Source: Thermovenabulum gondwanense (GTDB lineage: Bacteria > Bacillota > Thermosediminibacteria > Thermosediminibacterales > Thermosediminibacteraceae). Taken from it: DNA of 64,000 bases. A model generated the notes under the pieces. That model was given only the letters and a program-made list of their open reading frames with translations. It made no database searches and was not told the origin of the DNA. The translations under genes were made by a program, and so were the position numbers. The stretch covers positions 1 to 64,000 of the forward strand of contig NZ_LOHZ01000019.1 of assembly GCF_001601575.1 (NCBI RefSeq), given 5' to 3'. Below, piece after piece: positions 1 to 7,940 of this stretch (position 1 is the first letter of the stretch; each line of letters starts with the position of its first letter).

Positions 1-48
1 ATTAAAATAATATGGGGCGACAATTGGCTGTGCTCAAAGGTAATCAGA

Positions 49-183
49 TTAGGTTAAATTTCGAGGTATAAAATCCATCAAAATAAAATCAACCTTTGAC
101 CCTGTTATTATTAATTTAACAGAAAGTAAACTTTTTTGAAACTCAAATTCTATTTTCATAAATGGTTGTGTTTTACTAAACAT
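49..183 (-). pseudogene. 44-codon open frame next to an IS remnant, probably a gene fragment
   Basis: A short minus-strand frame (ATG at 183, TAA at 49) encodes 44 residues ending in DFIPRNLT. There is no ribosome site in front of the ATG, and an in-frame stop lies just upstream at 190-192, beside the end of an IS256-type remnant. I do not recognise the product. It may be the 3' end of a gene cut off by the insertion, or chance. Confidence 0.2.
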
Positions 184-214
184 GGATGGTTAAATTATAT
201 TTTTACCAATTATA

Positions 215-692
215 AGATCAAGTCCAATTTTTTGTGTAAAATACCCTCTGGTTGGAATTAAAAGATAAATATAAATTTAACTTATAGATACGATTTTCTC
301 TTTTGCTTTTTTGGCATTCTCTTTTTGCCACTCAAAGTATTCAACCATATCCAAATACTTTTTGCCGGAAGTCCGTTTTTCGTCCTGCTCCATAAGTAAT
401 GCTCTAATTAGACAAATGGCTGATTCACGGTTATGAAATATCCTAATAATTCTTTCCCGTCGGCGTATCTCTTCGTTTAGCCGTTCTAAAGCATTTATAA
501 TCCGAAGCCTTTTTCTATAATGTTCCAGATTTTCTAGTATTGTTATAGCATCTTCAAATCCCGTTTCTAAATACATACATAGCTTTTGGTGCTTTGGCTC
601 TGTATCCCTCTATTACTTGATTTAACAAAATTCTTGCCGTTTTAGTGTCCGGTGCCTCTAATATAGCCCTTACTTTAGCATGTATTTCTTTT
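215..692 (-). pseudogene. IS256 (mutator) family transposase remnant, C-terminal part, frameshifted
   Basis: The open part (277-576) contains the conserved C-terminal IS256 transposase signature: a YRKRLR block, then ERLNEEIRRRERIIRIF, NRESA, LLMEQDE and KYLDM. The preceding stretch up to about 688 continues the same protein (HAKVRAILEAP, TARILLNQVIEGY, KAPKAM) in another frame, so a frameshift lies near 565-575 at a duplicated TATG. About two thirds of the N-terminus is absent; the sequence runs instead into an IS21-like end near 715. Downstream, 215-245 resembles an IS256-type terminus (TTTTTTGTGTAAAATACCC). The element is clearly dead. Confidence 0.85.
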
Positions 693-711
693 TATAATGT
701 TTTTGGGGTCT

Positions 712-915
712 TATTGTTAACGTCAATAAAATTTACCCAAAAAAGGGAAGAAAAATTCCCCACCTTTGATAATAAAAAATTAACCTTCTTAACTTTTTAA
801 TCTCAGTTAAAAATTTTTCCTTTTCTTTCATTCTGTAACTTTCTCCATTGATTAAAACAAAATGACAGTGGTGAACAAATTTTACGGGATGCTCTCCCCC
901 ATCTAACATAGCTTT
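712..915 (-). mobile_element. IS21-family remnant: last part of istB (ATPase helper) plus element end
   Basis: On the minus strand from about 915 the frame reads MLDGGEHPVKF, then VHHCHFVLINGESYRMKEKEK. This matches the usual C-terminus of the IS21 helper ATPase IstB (HHCH..INGESYR.KE). It is followed by GGTGGGGAATTTTT and ATTGACGTTAACA, which I recognise as typical sequence after istB at an IS21 end. No istA or istB N-terminus is present. It abuts the IS256 fragment, so one element probably landed in or recombined with the other. Confidence 0.65.
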
Positions 916-986
916 CTAAAATTACACTCAACCTAAGGAAGGATTGGCATTCTAATCGAATACCCATCCCAACTATTGACAAAGAA

Positions 987-1037
987 CCAAAAATCAAAAA
1001 GCTCTGATTTTTCAAGGCTTCTATCTATTATGACAAT
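987..1037 (-). repeat. Diverged copy of the tmRNA-terminator segment (pairs with 3102-3153)
   Basis: A stretch of about 51 bp resembles 3102-3153 (about 7 mismatches and one gap by eye), with the shared core CAAGGCTTCTATCTAT. In the 3.1-kb copy this is the transcription terminator of tmRNA. Here the stem is imperfect (GCCTTGA/TCAGAGC). It could serve as a weak terminator for the secreted-protein gene ending at 1248, or mark an old duplication. Confidence 0.55.
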
Positions 1038-1247
1038 ATCATCGTTAATATTGTAAAAATTATAGTAAAAACACAGCCTGACTGATTTATTTATGTTTTT
1101 TTCTTTGATATAAATTACTATGAATTTACAAAAACAATTCTGTTTGAATGTTTTAAACAATACTTAAATCAAGCTACTATTTTATACCAGATTTAAACTA
1201 TGGCCTATTTGCCACTGCTTTTCCAATGCGCACTGCGGATTATTCAA

Positions 1248-1970
1248 TTACACTGGCATAAGTATTGGTGCCATCGGTATCGTCTTATAATACGTCCCTT
1301 CATTTGTCTGATGCCATGCAATCCCTACACCCCACGCATACTTTGTAGGTGGCTGGAAAACGTGGACATATTTTTCCCATTCTATATTGTTTTTTGCATT
1401 TTCATACTCAGGTGTGCCTATTTTGGGGAACTTCCCTTCATCTGCATAAAAGTAAGCCATTCCTTTTACAATTGATTCCCTTAATATTGGTTTGCCATTG
1501 ATTATTAGGTTGTCAAAATAATTCCATGGTATTGTTTTCCCTCTGAATATATATTCTTTATCCCACGGATTTCCAACCCAGTTTTTTTGGTCAAACCTTC
1601 CCGGAGTAACCACATCATCAGGGAAAAGTTCATTGGTATAATAATCGTCATACATGGTATAACCCAAAAACCTGTAATACCCGTTTCTATAATCCCTTTC
1701 CTCTAGTGCAAAAGGCTGTCCGTAAACTAATAACCCTCTAGTCTCAAATAACCAAGTGTTTATATCTTTATTGTTTTTATTTTTTATTTTAAAATAGTCA
1801 CCCGTATAATTGTAGTAATCTTTTATAAAATCGTTCTGCAATTTAATAAAATTTTCTACATTACCTATATACGGTGCATTAGGAACGATATAGTAGTTAG
1901 AAGGTCTTGCATAGGCTGTATTTGTTATCAAAAAAACTGCAATAATGATAAGTGCAGTTATTTTTTTCAC
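1248..1970 (-). CDS. Secreted protein of unknown function (240 aa)
   Basis: The protein starts at a GTG (1970) preceded by GGGGGAATAAG and opens with a classic signal peptide (KK, a hydrophobic run, then a TAYA cleavage site near residue 21). The mature part is rich in Tyr, Asn, Asp and Trp and has no cysteines, membrane segments or repeats that I can see. The aromatic-rich composition suggests an extracellular or wall-associated protein, but I do not recognise the family. It lies 12 bp downstream of the stalk-domain protein gene on the same strand, so the two are probably co-transcribed. It may be a truncated version of a longer exported protein, as it ends abruptly at PILMPV. Confidence 0.7.
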   Translation of the reverse strand: MKKITALIIIAVFLITNTAYARPSNYYIVPNAPYIGNVENFIKLQNDFIKDYYNYTGDYFKIKNKNNKDINTWLFETRGLLVYGQPFALEERDYRNGYYRFLGYTMYDDYYTNELFPDDVVTPGRFDQKNWVGNPWDKEYIFRGKTIPWNYFDNLIINGKPILRESIVKGMAYFYADEGKFPKIGTPEYENAKNNIEWEKYVHVFQPPTKYAWGVGIAWHQTNEGTYYKTIPMAPILMPV

Positions 1971-1982
1971 CTTATTCCCCCT

Positions 1983-2738
1983 TTACTTAATAAATGCTTT
2001 AAATGAAATTATTGGATTACCTCCAGTAATATACATTTTGGTTCTGTAATTTTTACCGTTGATGCAGAATGTGTACGTCTCAAATGCCTCATAAAAGGAA
2101 ACATCCTTTGATTTTTTTTCAATATGCGTATAAATCTGGTTTAATGCGTCTTTGTCTTTCACAAATTTTTCAAGTAATTTTTTTGCTTCATCAACCTGCT
2201 CCTGTTTCCATACATTAAAACCTAAAGAGTATTTTACACCATTAGTGGTAGGATCATTATCTGAAAATGCACTAAAACCTATATGTTCTACGCTCAATAA
2301 ATTTGGATCGTTTGATTTAATATAAATAGTAGGAGTAGTATATTCTATTTTAAAATCTACTGTACAGTCCATGTTTTCGCTTACAAAACGAAGGGGTACC
2401 ATCGTCCTTTTTCCGTCTTTTATAACAGCCTGGGTATCCATTTCGACGGTTTTTCCGTTTACAAGCGCTTCTCTTTTATTAATAGTAAGTTTTACAACCT
2501 TATCGCCTTTGCTTATTGTTACCAACTGCTGTTTTTCGTTCCAGTCGACCTTACAGCCCAACCCTTCTGCAATTAACCTTATAGGCACTATTGTGCGGTT
2601 TGATGCGTCAATAAAAGGTTTAACATCGGGTTCGTATCTAACACCGTTAATATAGATTTCAATTGTGGTGTAAGCATAAGCAACAGCCGAAAAACTTAAA
2701 ATTGAGAGGATCAAAAGTAAACTAATTATTTTTTTCAT
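1983..2738 (-). CDS. Secreted copper-amine-oxidase-N ('stalk') domain protein (251 aa)
   Basis: After a signal peptide (MKKIISLLL...AVAYA, cleavage near residue 22) come two tandem half-repeats typical of the copper amine oxidase N-terminal domain found in many Clostridia surface proteins. The first has INGVRYEPDVKPFID, RTIVPIRLIAEGLGC and VDWN. The second has VNGKTVEMDTQ and RTMVPLRFVSENMDC. This domain is usually a stalk or wall-binding module, not an amine oxidase. Residues 150-251 are an unrecognised C-terminal domain. The start is an ATG with AAAGGAG 8 nt upstream. The downstream neighbour is another exported protein, which suggests a two-gene envelope operon. Confidence 0.85.
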   Translation of the reverse strand: MKKIISLLLILSILSFSAVAYAYTTIEIYINGVRYEPDVKPFIDASNRTIVPIRLIAEGLGCKVDWNEKQQLVTISKGDKVVKLTINKREALVNGKTVEMDTQAVIKDGKRTMVPLRFVSENMDCTVDFKIEYTTPTIYIKSNDPNLLSVEHIGFSAFSDNDPTTNGVKYSLGFNVWKQEQVDEAKKLLEKFVKDKDALNQIYTHIEKKSKDVSFYEAFETYTFCINGKNYRTKMYITGGNPIISFKAFIK

Positions 2739-3016
2739 TTTTCAAACTCCTTTCTTAATTTATTATTATTTTATTAAAAAGGTTAAAAATTAACTCACTG
2801 AATTCATTGACAGGTATTTTTATTAAGGTATTGGGGTGTTATAAGTATTATGTGATATTTTTGTGTTTGCAAAACATTATTTTATTTCTATATTTTTTTT
2901 AAAAATCCTTTTAAAGATCATTTTTTATTCAAAACTTTGGTAAAAAATCTAAAAAAATATGGCAAAGTAAAATAGATGTAAAAAAGACAAGGGGGTAAGA
3001 AAAACATAATAAAAAA
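2739..3016. other. AT-rich spacer with no recognisable gene
   Basis: Together with the terminator region, about 430 bp lie between the stalk-protein gene and tmRNA. The sequence is strongly AT-rich with poly-T/poly-A runs and no open frame with a ribosome site on either strand. The promoter for the two secreted-protein genes should lie within the first 150 bp upstream of 2738, but I could not identify convincing -35/-10 boxes. Confidence 0.5.
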
Positions 3017-3050
3017 GCACACCCCTCATTCATAACTAAAAAGGGTGTGC
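3017..3050 (-). terminator. Second terminator-like hairpin downstream of tmRNA
   Basis: Arms GCACACCC (3017-3024) and GGGTGTGC (3043-3050) pair perfectly. On the minus strand the stem is followed by TTTTTTATT. It is a back-up stop for tmRNA transcription, or protects the envelope genes downstream from read-through. Confidence 0.65.
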
Positions 3051-3101
3051 ATCCGTATCTGTAAATCTTCTTAAACCCAATATAACTTGAATTTTATTTT
3101 C

Positions 3102-3153
3102 CCAAAAAGCAAAAAAGCCCTGATTTCTCAAGGCTTCTATCTATCGTATCAAT
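3102..3153 (-). repeat. tmRNA 3'-flank segment repeated at 987-1037
   Basis: This segment contains the tmRNA terminator and is about 85% identical by eye to 987-1037 (core CAAGGCTTCTATCTAT). The interval between the copies holds the two secreted-protein genes. Confidence 0.55.
3117..3134 (-). terminator. Rho-independent terminator of ssrA
   Basis: Read on the minus strand: GCCTTGA, a GAAA tetraloop, TCAGGGC, then TTTTTT. This gives a 7-bp stem with one G-U pair, 33 nt beyond the CCA end of tmRNA. Confidence 0.75.
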
Positions 3154-3167
3154 GGAACGTTCAATTT

Positions 3168-3517
3168 TGGTGGAGGCGAGGGGAATCGAACCCCTGTCCG
3201 AAGGCACATCGATAAAAGCCTCTACAGGTTTATCCCCTGTTTTGGATCTCGCCGGTTTCACTCCCAGGGGCAGGATTAAAAACCGACCAGCTTTGTTTGA
3301 GTTCTCTCTGAAGGGCCAAAGCTAACCCTTAGAGAAAAGCCCGGTATTTTGACACCCTTTTTTGAAAGCCGGGCGCTTTCAAAAAGGGCGTGCTGCGTTA
3401 ATTAAGCAGCAAGTGCTAATTCTTCGTTGGCACTTATACGTGCTTCCGGTTTAACGAGTCGGAAAGCTCGACCTGCAGCTTTTATCTCCGCTGCCCCCGT
3501 CGAAACCAAACGCCCCC
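3168..3517 (-). ncRNA. ssrA: Transfer-messenger RNA (tmRNA), encoded tag ANEELALAA
   Basis: The 5' end (GGGGGCGTTTGGTTTCGAC...) and the 3' end (TCCCCTCGCCTCCACCA) form the tRNA-like acceptor stem GGGGGCG/CGCCTCC. The T-arm GGGGAATCGAACCCC is present in the complement. The tag reading frame lies at 3402-3431: GCC AAC GAA GAA TTA GCA CTT GCT GCT TAA, giving ANEELALAA plus the alanine carried by tmRNA. tmRNA rescues stalled ribosomes together with SmpB and marks the product for proteolysis through the LAA end. It is encoded as a single piece of about 350 nt. Confidence 0.97.
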
Positions 3518-3547
3518 CTGTAAATTTAAAGCTTTTATTGCTATTAT

Positions 3548-3576
3548 ATTATATATCAAAAAGAATAATAAAGCAA
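3548..3576 (-). promoter_or_regulatory. Promoter of ssrA
   Basis: On the minus strand TTGCTT (3576-3571), 17 bp, TATAAT (3553-3548). Transcription would begin about 25 nt before the mature 5' end, consistent with RNase P trimming. Confidence 0.7.
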
Positions 3577-3627
3577 TACGAATAAACGAACGAATGTGCG
3601 AATCGTAATGATTTGGAGGTACTATTA

Positions 3628-4422
3628 ATGCAAAAAAACTATAAAAAGGGTATTTTTTCATGGTTCGGTTATATCATGCCTTTTTTTGAACGGGCGTATC
3701 ATATTAAAAAAGCCGGTTTTGACGCTATTTCCCTTTGGTGGGAGGATGAAAGGGAAATAAAAAGAACCGAGATGCCAGAAGTTGTTAGAGAAATAGGATT
3801 GGACGTGGATTACGTGCATTTCCCCTATGAACATTGTAACTCTATATGGCATATCGAAAAAAATATTTTTTGTAAAATTATAGACCGGTATTCCCTATGG
3901 TTCGAGGAGTGTATCGAAAAAGGTATTAATTTGATAGTTTTGCATGTGGAAGACAATCCTCAAATTTCGCCAAATTTCGCTGGTATTGATAATATGCGGA
4001 AAATTGTAGAAAAGGCAAAAGAATATAATATTAAATTGGCCGTAGAAAATACCCGGAAAAATGAATATCTTGATTTAATCTTAGAAAATATAGATGATGA
4101 AAATCTTGGTTTTTGCCACGATGCCTCTCACGATATTCTCACGGGAAAGGGAAGTTTTACTGCACTTAAAAGATGGAAAAGTAGACTTTTTTGCACTCAT
4201 ATATCGGATAACTGCGGAAAGGAGGATAATCATTTCGTTCCTTTTAAAGGAAGTATTGACTGGGAGAGCTTTGCAGCTGATTTCCCCAAAGAATATAAAG
4301 GTATGCTTACATTGGAAATATGCGCCTCAATGGAGGAAATAAAAACCTTAAAACCTGAAGACTACTTGAAAATTGCCCGGGAAAATCTTTTGAAAGTGGA
4401 GGAAAAAATTATTAATGCATAA
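3628..4422 (+). CDS. Sugar phosphate isomerase/epimerase-like TIM barrel (264 aa)
   Basis: A member of the xylose-isomerase-like TIM-barrel superfamily (AP_endonuc_2 fold), which isomerises sugars or cleaves at abasic sites with divalent metals. The expected metal-binding pattern is visible: a Glu after strand 5 (LAVENTRK, E140), His-Asp after strand 6 (GFCHDASHD, H164/D165), His after strand 7 (CTHISDN, H191), and Glu in the last strand (LTLEICAS, E230). The substrate cannot be read from the sequence. The start is ATG 3628, because TTTGGAGGT lies 8 nt upstream; an earlier TTG at 3613 would overlap that site. It is a lone plus-strand gene convergent with gltX, sharing its terminator. Confidence 0.8.
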   Translation: MQKNYKKGIFSWFGYIMPFFERAYHIKKAGFDAISLWWEDEREIKRTEMPEVVREIGLDVDYVHFPYEHCNSIWHIEKNIFCKIIDRYSLWFEECIEKGINLIVLHVEDNPQISPNFAGIDNMRKIVEKAKEYNIKLAVENTRKNEYLDLILENIDDENLGFCHDASHDILTGKGSFTALKRWKSRLFCTHISDNCGKEDNHFVPFKGSIDWESFAADFPKEYKGMLTLEICASMEEIKTLKPEDYLKIARENLLKVEEKIINA

Positions 4423-4427
4423 GAACA

Positions 4428-4462
4428 AATTTAAAGGCGGGAATTTACCCCGCCTTTAAATT
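4428..4462. terminator. Bidirectional terminator between the TIM-barrel gene and gltX
   Basis: A perfect 14-bp stem: AATTTAAAGGCGGG (4428-4441) and CCCGCCTTTAAATT (4449-4462). It serves both convergent genes, and the gltX stop codon (4456-4458) lies inside the stem. Confidence 0.85.
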
Positions 4463-5928
4463 CTGTTTTTTATCCACAAAGCTGCCTTTTTCAGTCTTTC
4501 TACGGTCTTTTCCCTTCCAAGAAGGGCGAGTATCTCGAAAAGTCCTGGGCCTACTGTGCGTCCGGTTACAGCAAGCCTTGTTGGATGTATGATTTCTGCA
4601 GCTTTTATACCCATTTCTTCAGCCAATTCTCTTATCTTTAACTCCACGTTTTCCTTTGAGAACTCTACAATCCCTTCCAGTTTTTGAGCCGTCCTTTCCA
4701 AAAGCTCCGCAGTTTTTATGTCTTCAAAATGTTTTTTAACACCCTTTTCTTCGTAATCATCGAAATCTCTAATGAAAAACGAAATCATATCCGCCAATTC
4801 TTCCAGGGTTCGCGCTCTATCCCTGGAAAGCATCACCGCTTCCTTTATGTAGTCGTAATTTTTCTCAACTTCTTTTTCTTCAATGATCCCCTTCTTTATT
4901 AAAAAGGGTATAGTCTGGTCAGTAATATATCCCCCGTCTAATTCCCTCAAGTAGTGGCCGTTTATCCATGTGAGTTTTTTTACATCATATATGGCAGCGG
5001 TTTTGTTTACCCTTTCTAAGGTGAATTCCTTTATAGCTTTATCCATCCCGAATATTTCTTCATTACCCTCCGGCGACCATCCTAAAAGGGTAAGGTAATT
5101 TACAATAGCCTCGGGTAAATACCCCTGATCGCGAAATTCCTCTACCGATGTAGCTCCGTGCCTCTTGCTCAGTTTGCTTCTATCAGGAGCCAGGATCATC
5201 GGAACGTGGGCAAACCTGGGCATCTCATAACCTAAGGCTTCGTAAACTTTTATCTGCTTTGGGGTATTGGATAGGTGTTCTTCCGCCCTTATTACATGGG
5301 TAATTTTCATGGCATGGTCATCCACCACACAGGCGAAGTTATAGGTGGGAATTCCGTTGGATTTCATTATAATAAAGTCATCCAGGACGGAATTTTCGAA
5401 TATTACCGTCCCTCTTATAATATCTTCCACTACGGTTTGTCCTTCTTCATTTATTTTTAACCTGATAACCGGCTTCCTGCCTTCCCTTTCAAACTGCTCC
5501 TTTTGCTCCTGGGTTAAATTTCTGCAGCAGCCATCGTACCTGGGAGCCTTACCCTGCTTTAATGCCTCTTCTCTTTTTGCCTGCAGCTCTTCCGGCGTAC
5601 AATAGCAGTAATAGGCCTTTCCCTCCTCCACAAGCCTTTGTGCTTCCTTACTATAAAGTTCCAGCCTCATGGACTGAAAATAGGGCCCGTATTCCCCGCC
5701 TTTATCGGGGCCTTCGTCCCAATCAAGCCCAAGCCATTTCAAGGACCTTATTATTTGTTTTACGGATTCTTCCGTAGACCTTTCCGTATCTGTATCCTCT
5801 ATGCGAAGTATAAAAGTACCGTTATTGTGCCTTGCAAACAATAGATTAAAAAGCGCAGTCCTTGCGCCGCCAATATGTAAGCTTCCTGTAGGGCTTGGCG
5901 CAAATCTTACCCTAACCTTTTCTTCCAT
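4456..5928 (-). CDS. gltX: Glutamyl-tRNA synthetase (GluRS), 490 aa
   Basis: Class I aminoacyl-tRNA synthetase that charges tRNA-Glu, and in many Clostridia also tRNA-Gln for later amidation by GatCAB. The N-terminal catalytic domain has VRFAPSPTG and the HIGH-type motif HIGG at residues 18-21; the KMSKS-type motif appears as KLSKRHG near residue 253. A CxC...C-type zinc region is visible near residues 100-120 (YCYC, then CC). The C-terminal helical anticodon-binding domain runs to RLKKAALW. The start chosen is ATG 5928, 8-9 nt after GCGGGAG; a GTG at 5937 sits directly on that site. No T-box leader was seen in the 70 bp upstream, so it is probably read through from the lar genes. Confidence 0.97.
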   Translation of the reverse strand: MEEKVRVRFAPSPTGSLHIGGARTALFNLLFARHNNGTFILRIEDTDTERSTEESVKQIIRSLKWLGLDWDEGPDKGGEYGPYFQSMRLELYSKEAQRLVEEGKAYYCYCTPEELQAKREEALKQGKAPRYDGCCRNLTQEQKEQFEREGRKPVIRLKINEEGQTVVEDIIRGTVIFENSVLDDFIIMKSNGIPTYNFACVVDDHAMKITHVIRAEEHLSNTPKQIKVYEALGYEMPRFAHVPMILAPDRSKLSKRHGATSVEEFRDQGYLPEAIVNYLTLLGWSPEGNEEIFGMDKAIKEFTLERVNKTAAIYDVKKLTWINGHYLRELDGGYITDQTIPFLIKKGIIEEKEVEKNYDYIKEAVMLSRDRARTLEELADMISFFIRDFDDYEEKGVKKHFEDIKTAELLERTAQKLEGIVEFSKENVELKIRELAEEMGIKAAEIIHPTRLAVTGRTVGPGLFEILALLGREKTVERLKKAALWIKNRI

Positions 5929-6006
5929 TTCACACACTCCCGCTTCATTATTTTCCTTGAAAATTATAACATATCGGAGAGAATTTGTAACATTTAAAAA
6001 ATAATT

Positions 6007-7188
6007 TTATTCATTTTTCAGGATTTCCGAAAGAATTACCTCATAGGCCTTTCTAACAGGGATATTTTTTTCACGGGCAAGTTTTTTTATATCATCGAAC
6101 TCGGGGGTTATCTTTTGTCGGTTTTTGCCGAAAGTGGATACTTTTACTGTAACCTCCCCAATGGAAGTATTTACCTTTCGGAAAAACCTCTCGGCTTTCT
6201 CTCGCTCTACATTGTAATATCTTACACCTATTGTAGTAGTCTCATCAAATATAGTATTTATTATTTCATCCTTTTTATCCAGCTCAACAAGACAGGAAAT
6301 CTTAATTGCCGGCCTTCCCTTTTTCATTATAATCGGGGTTAAATAAACATCCAAAGCTCCCACCTTAAAAAGCTTTTCCACTACAGAATCGTAAAGTTGT
6401 GGGTTCATATCATCGATATTTGCTTCTATCACGAAAATCCTATCCCGGCTTGTATTTAAAGATGATTTTTCCGTCTCTTCTTTTGATTCTACTATTATCG
6501 CCCTTAAAGCATTTAAATTACCGGTATCTTTTTTCCCGAAACCGTATCCAAAAGAGATTACTTTCCCCTCCGGTAGATTGCCGAATTCTGAAGAAAGCAT
6601 TACCGAAAGCAAAGCCCCTGTCGGAGTTGTAAGTTCTCCTTCTCCCCGGGAGTAAACCGGAACCCCTTTTAAAAGCTCAAGGGTGGCAGGAGCAGGGACG
6701 GGCAAAATGCCGTGAGCGCATTTGACCGTACCGCTTCCCACATTTACCGGGGAAAAGACAACCTTGTCAGGTAAAATAAGATCTACAAGAATGAAGGCCC
6801 CAACAATATCCACTATTGAATCTACTGCGCCCACCTCGTGAAAATGTATTTCATTTTCCGAAACCCCGTGAATTTTTGCCTCCACCTTTGCCAATTTTTC
6901 AAAAGCTTTCAATGCATTATGCTTTACCTTATCCTTTATCTCACTTTTTTTAATTACCTCCGTTACTTCCTTTAACCCCCGATGGGGATGATGTTCATGG
7001 GTTTTTATGTAGACATCCTTTCCTCGGATTCCGTTTTTATATGTATCTTTCACTTCAATTTCAAATTCTAAGGGAAGTTTTTTAATTTCCCTCAGGAACT
7101 CCTCCACATTTACTCCTGAATCCAAAAGCGCTCCCAGGAACATATCGCCGCTTATTCCTGAAAAACAATCAAGATAAAGAATCTTCAT
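6007..7188 (-). CDS. larC: LarC: nickel insertion into the pincer cofactor (393 aa)
   Basis: LarC is the CTP-dependent cyclometallase that inserts nickel into the pyridinium dithiocarboxylate intermediate to give the nickel-pincer nucleotide of lactate racemase and related LarA enzymes. The family signature is clear: an N-terminal LDCFSGISGDMFLGALLD, a His-rich stretch THEHHPHRGL (about 64-73), HFHEVGAVDSIVDI, and the C-terminal part with EANIDDMNPQ and KKGRPAIKISCL. It is one uninterrupted frame, unlike the frameshift-split larC1/larC2 known from some lactobacilli. It overlaps larB by 4 bp. Confidence 0.93.
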   Translation of the reverse strand: MKILYLDCFSGISGDMFLGALLDSGVNVEEFLREIKKLPLEFEIEVKDTYKNGIRGKDVYIKTHEHHPHRGLKEVTEVIKKSEIKDKVKHNALKAFEKLAKVEAKIHGVSENEIHFHEVGAVDSIVDIVGAFILVDLILPDKVVFSPVNVGSGTVKCAHGILPVPAPATLELLKGVPVYSRGEGELTTPTGALLSVMLSSEFGNLPEGKVISFGYGFGKKDTGNLNALRAIIVESKEETEKSSLNTSRDRIFVIEANIDDMNPQLYDSVVEKLFKVGALDVYLTPIIMKKGRPAIKISCLVELDKKDEIINTIFDETTTIGVRYYNVEREKAERFFRKVNTSIGEVTVKVSTFGKNRQKITPEFDDIKKLAREKNIPVRKAYEVILSEILKNE

Positions 7189-7940
7189 TCTACCTGCCCT
7201 CCTAATTTGTTTATCTGGTGGGCTGCAAATCCCGCTCCGAACCCGTTGTCTATATTAACGACGGTGAGGCCTCCGGCGCAACTGTTTAACATGGTGAGTA
7301 ATGCCGAAAGGCCTGAAAAATTTGCACCGTATCCCACGCTCGTGGGCACAGCTATTACGGGTTTGTCCACCAGCCCCGCCACCACACTGGCAAGGGCGCC
7401 TTCCATTCCGGCCACCACTATTATCACCTGTGCCCTTTTTATAACCTCCATATTCATGAAAAGCCTGTGAATTCCTGCAACTCCAACATCGTAAAGCCTT
7501 TCCACATTGTTTCCAAAAAGCTCCGCGGTCACCGCCGCTTCTTCCGCCACGGGGATGTCAGAAGTCCCGGCGGAGACTACGGCGATGAGGCCTTTGTTTT
7601 TCGGTACCGGCTCCTTTATCACCGCGAAAATCCTCGCTTCGGGGTAGTATACGGCTTCGGGGATCGCTTTTTCCACTTCTTCAAAAATTTCTAAGCTTGC
7701 CCTGGTGCCCATTATGTTAGTGCCCTTTTGCATCATCCGCTCCGTAATTCTCACCACCTGCTTAGGGGTCTTGCCCTGGCAGAAGATGACTTCGGGCACT
7801 CCCCTTCTCAAAGCCCTGTGGTGGTCCAATTTTGCAAATCCCAGGTCCTCGTATGGCAGGTCTCTTAAAAACTTCATGGCCTCTTCAACGGAAAGCTCGC
7901 CTTTTTGAACTTTTAAAAGAAGGTCCTTTAGCTTTTCCAA
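7185..7940 (-). CDS. larB: LarB: carboxylase/hydrolase of the nickel-pincer cofactor pathway (251 aa)
   Basis: LarB carboxylates and hydrolyses nicotinic acid adenine dinucleotide, the first step to the nickel-pincer nucleotide. The C-terminal two thirds has the AIR-carboxylase-like (PurE) fold: VVSAGTSDIPVAEEA, the glycine-rich VVAGMEGALASVVAGL, and PVIAVPTSVGYGANF. The N-terminal region DLGFAKLDHHRALRRGVPEVIFCQGKT matches the family. The start is TTG 7940 with GGAGGAG 7 nt upstream, overlapping the end of larE by 13 bp; it also overlaps larC by 4 bp. The tight overlaps imply a translationally coupled larEBC operon. Confidence 0.93.
   Translation of the reverse strand: MEKLKDLLLKVQKGELSVEEAMKFLRDLPYEDLGFAKLDHHRALRRGVPEVIFCQGKTPKQVVRITERMMQKGTNIMGTRASLEIFEEVEKAIPEAVYYPEARIFAVIKEPVPKNKGLIAVVSAGTSDIPVAEEAAVTAELFGNNVERLYDVGVAGIHRLFMNMEVIKRAQVIIVVAGMEGALASVVAGLVDKPVIAVPTSVGYGANFSGLSALLTMLNSCAGGLTVVNIDNGFGAGFAAHQINKLGGQVE

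Noticed and set aside
803-1160. Two minus-strand open frames of 70-75 codons
   Set aside because: They lack ribosome sites and are in a different frame from the IS21 istB remnant that explains 790-915; 933-1160 shows no protein-like conservation.
5929-6006. T-box leader for gltX
   Set aside because: The spacer is only about 70 bp and lacks the AGGGTGGNACCGCG element and a terminator.
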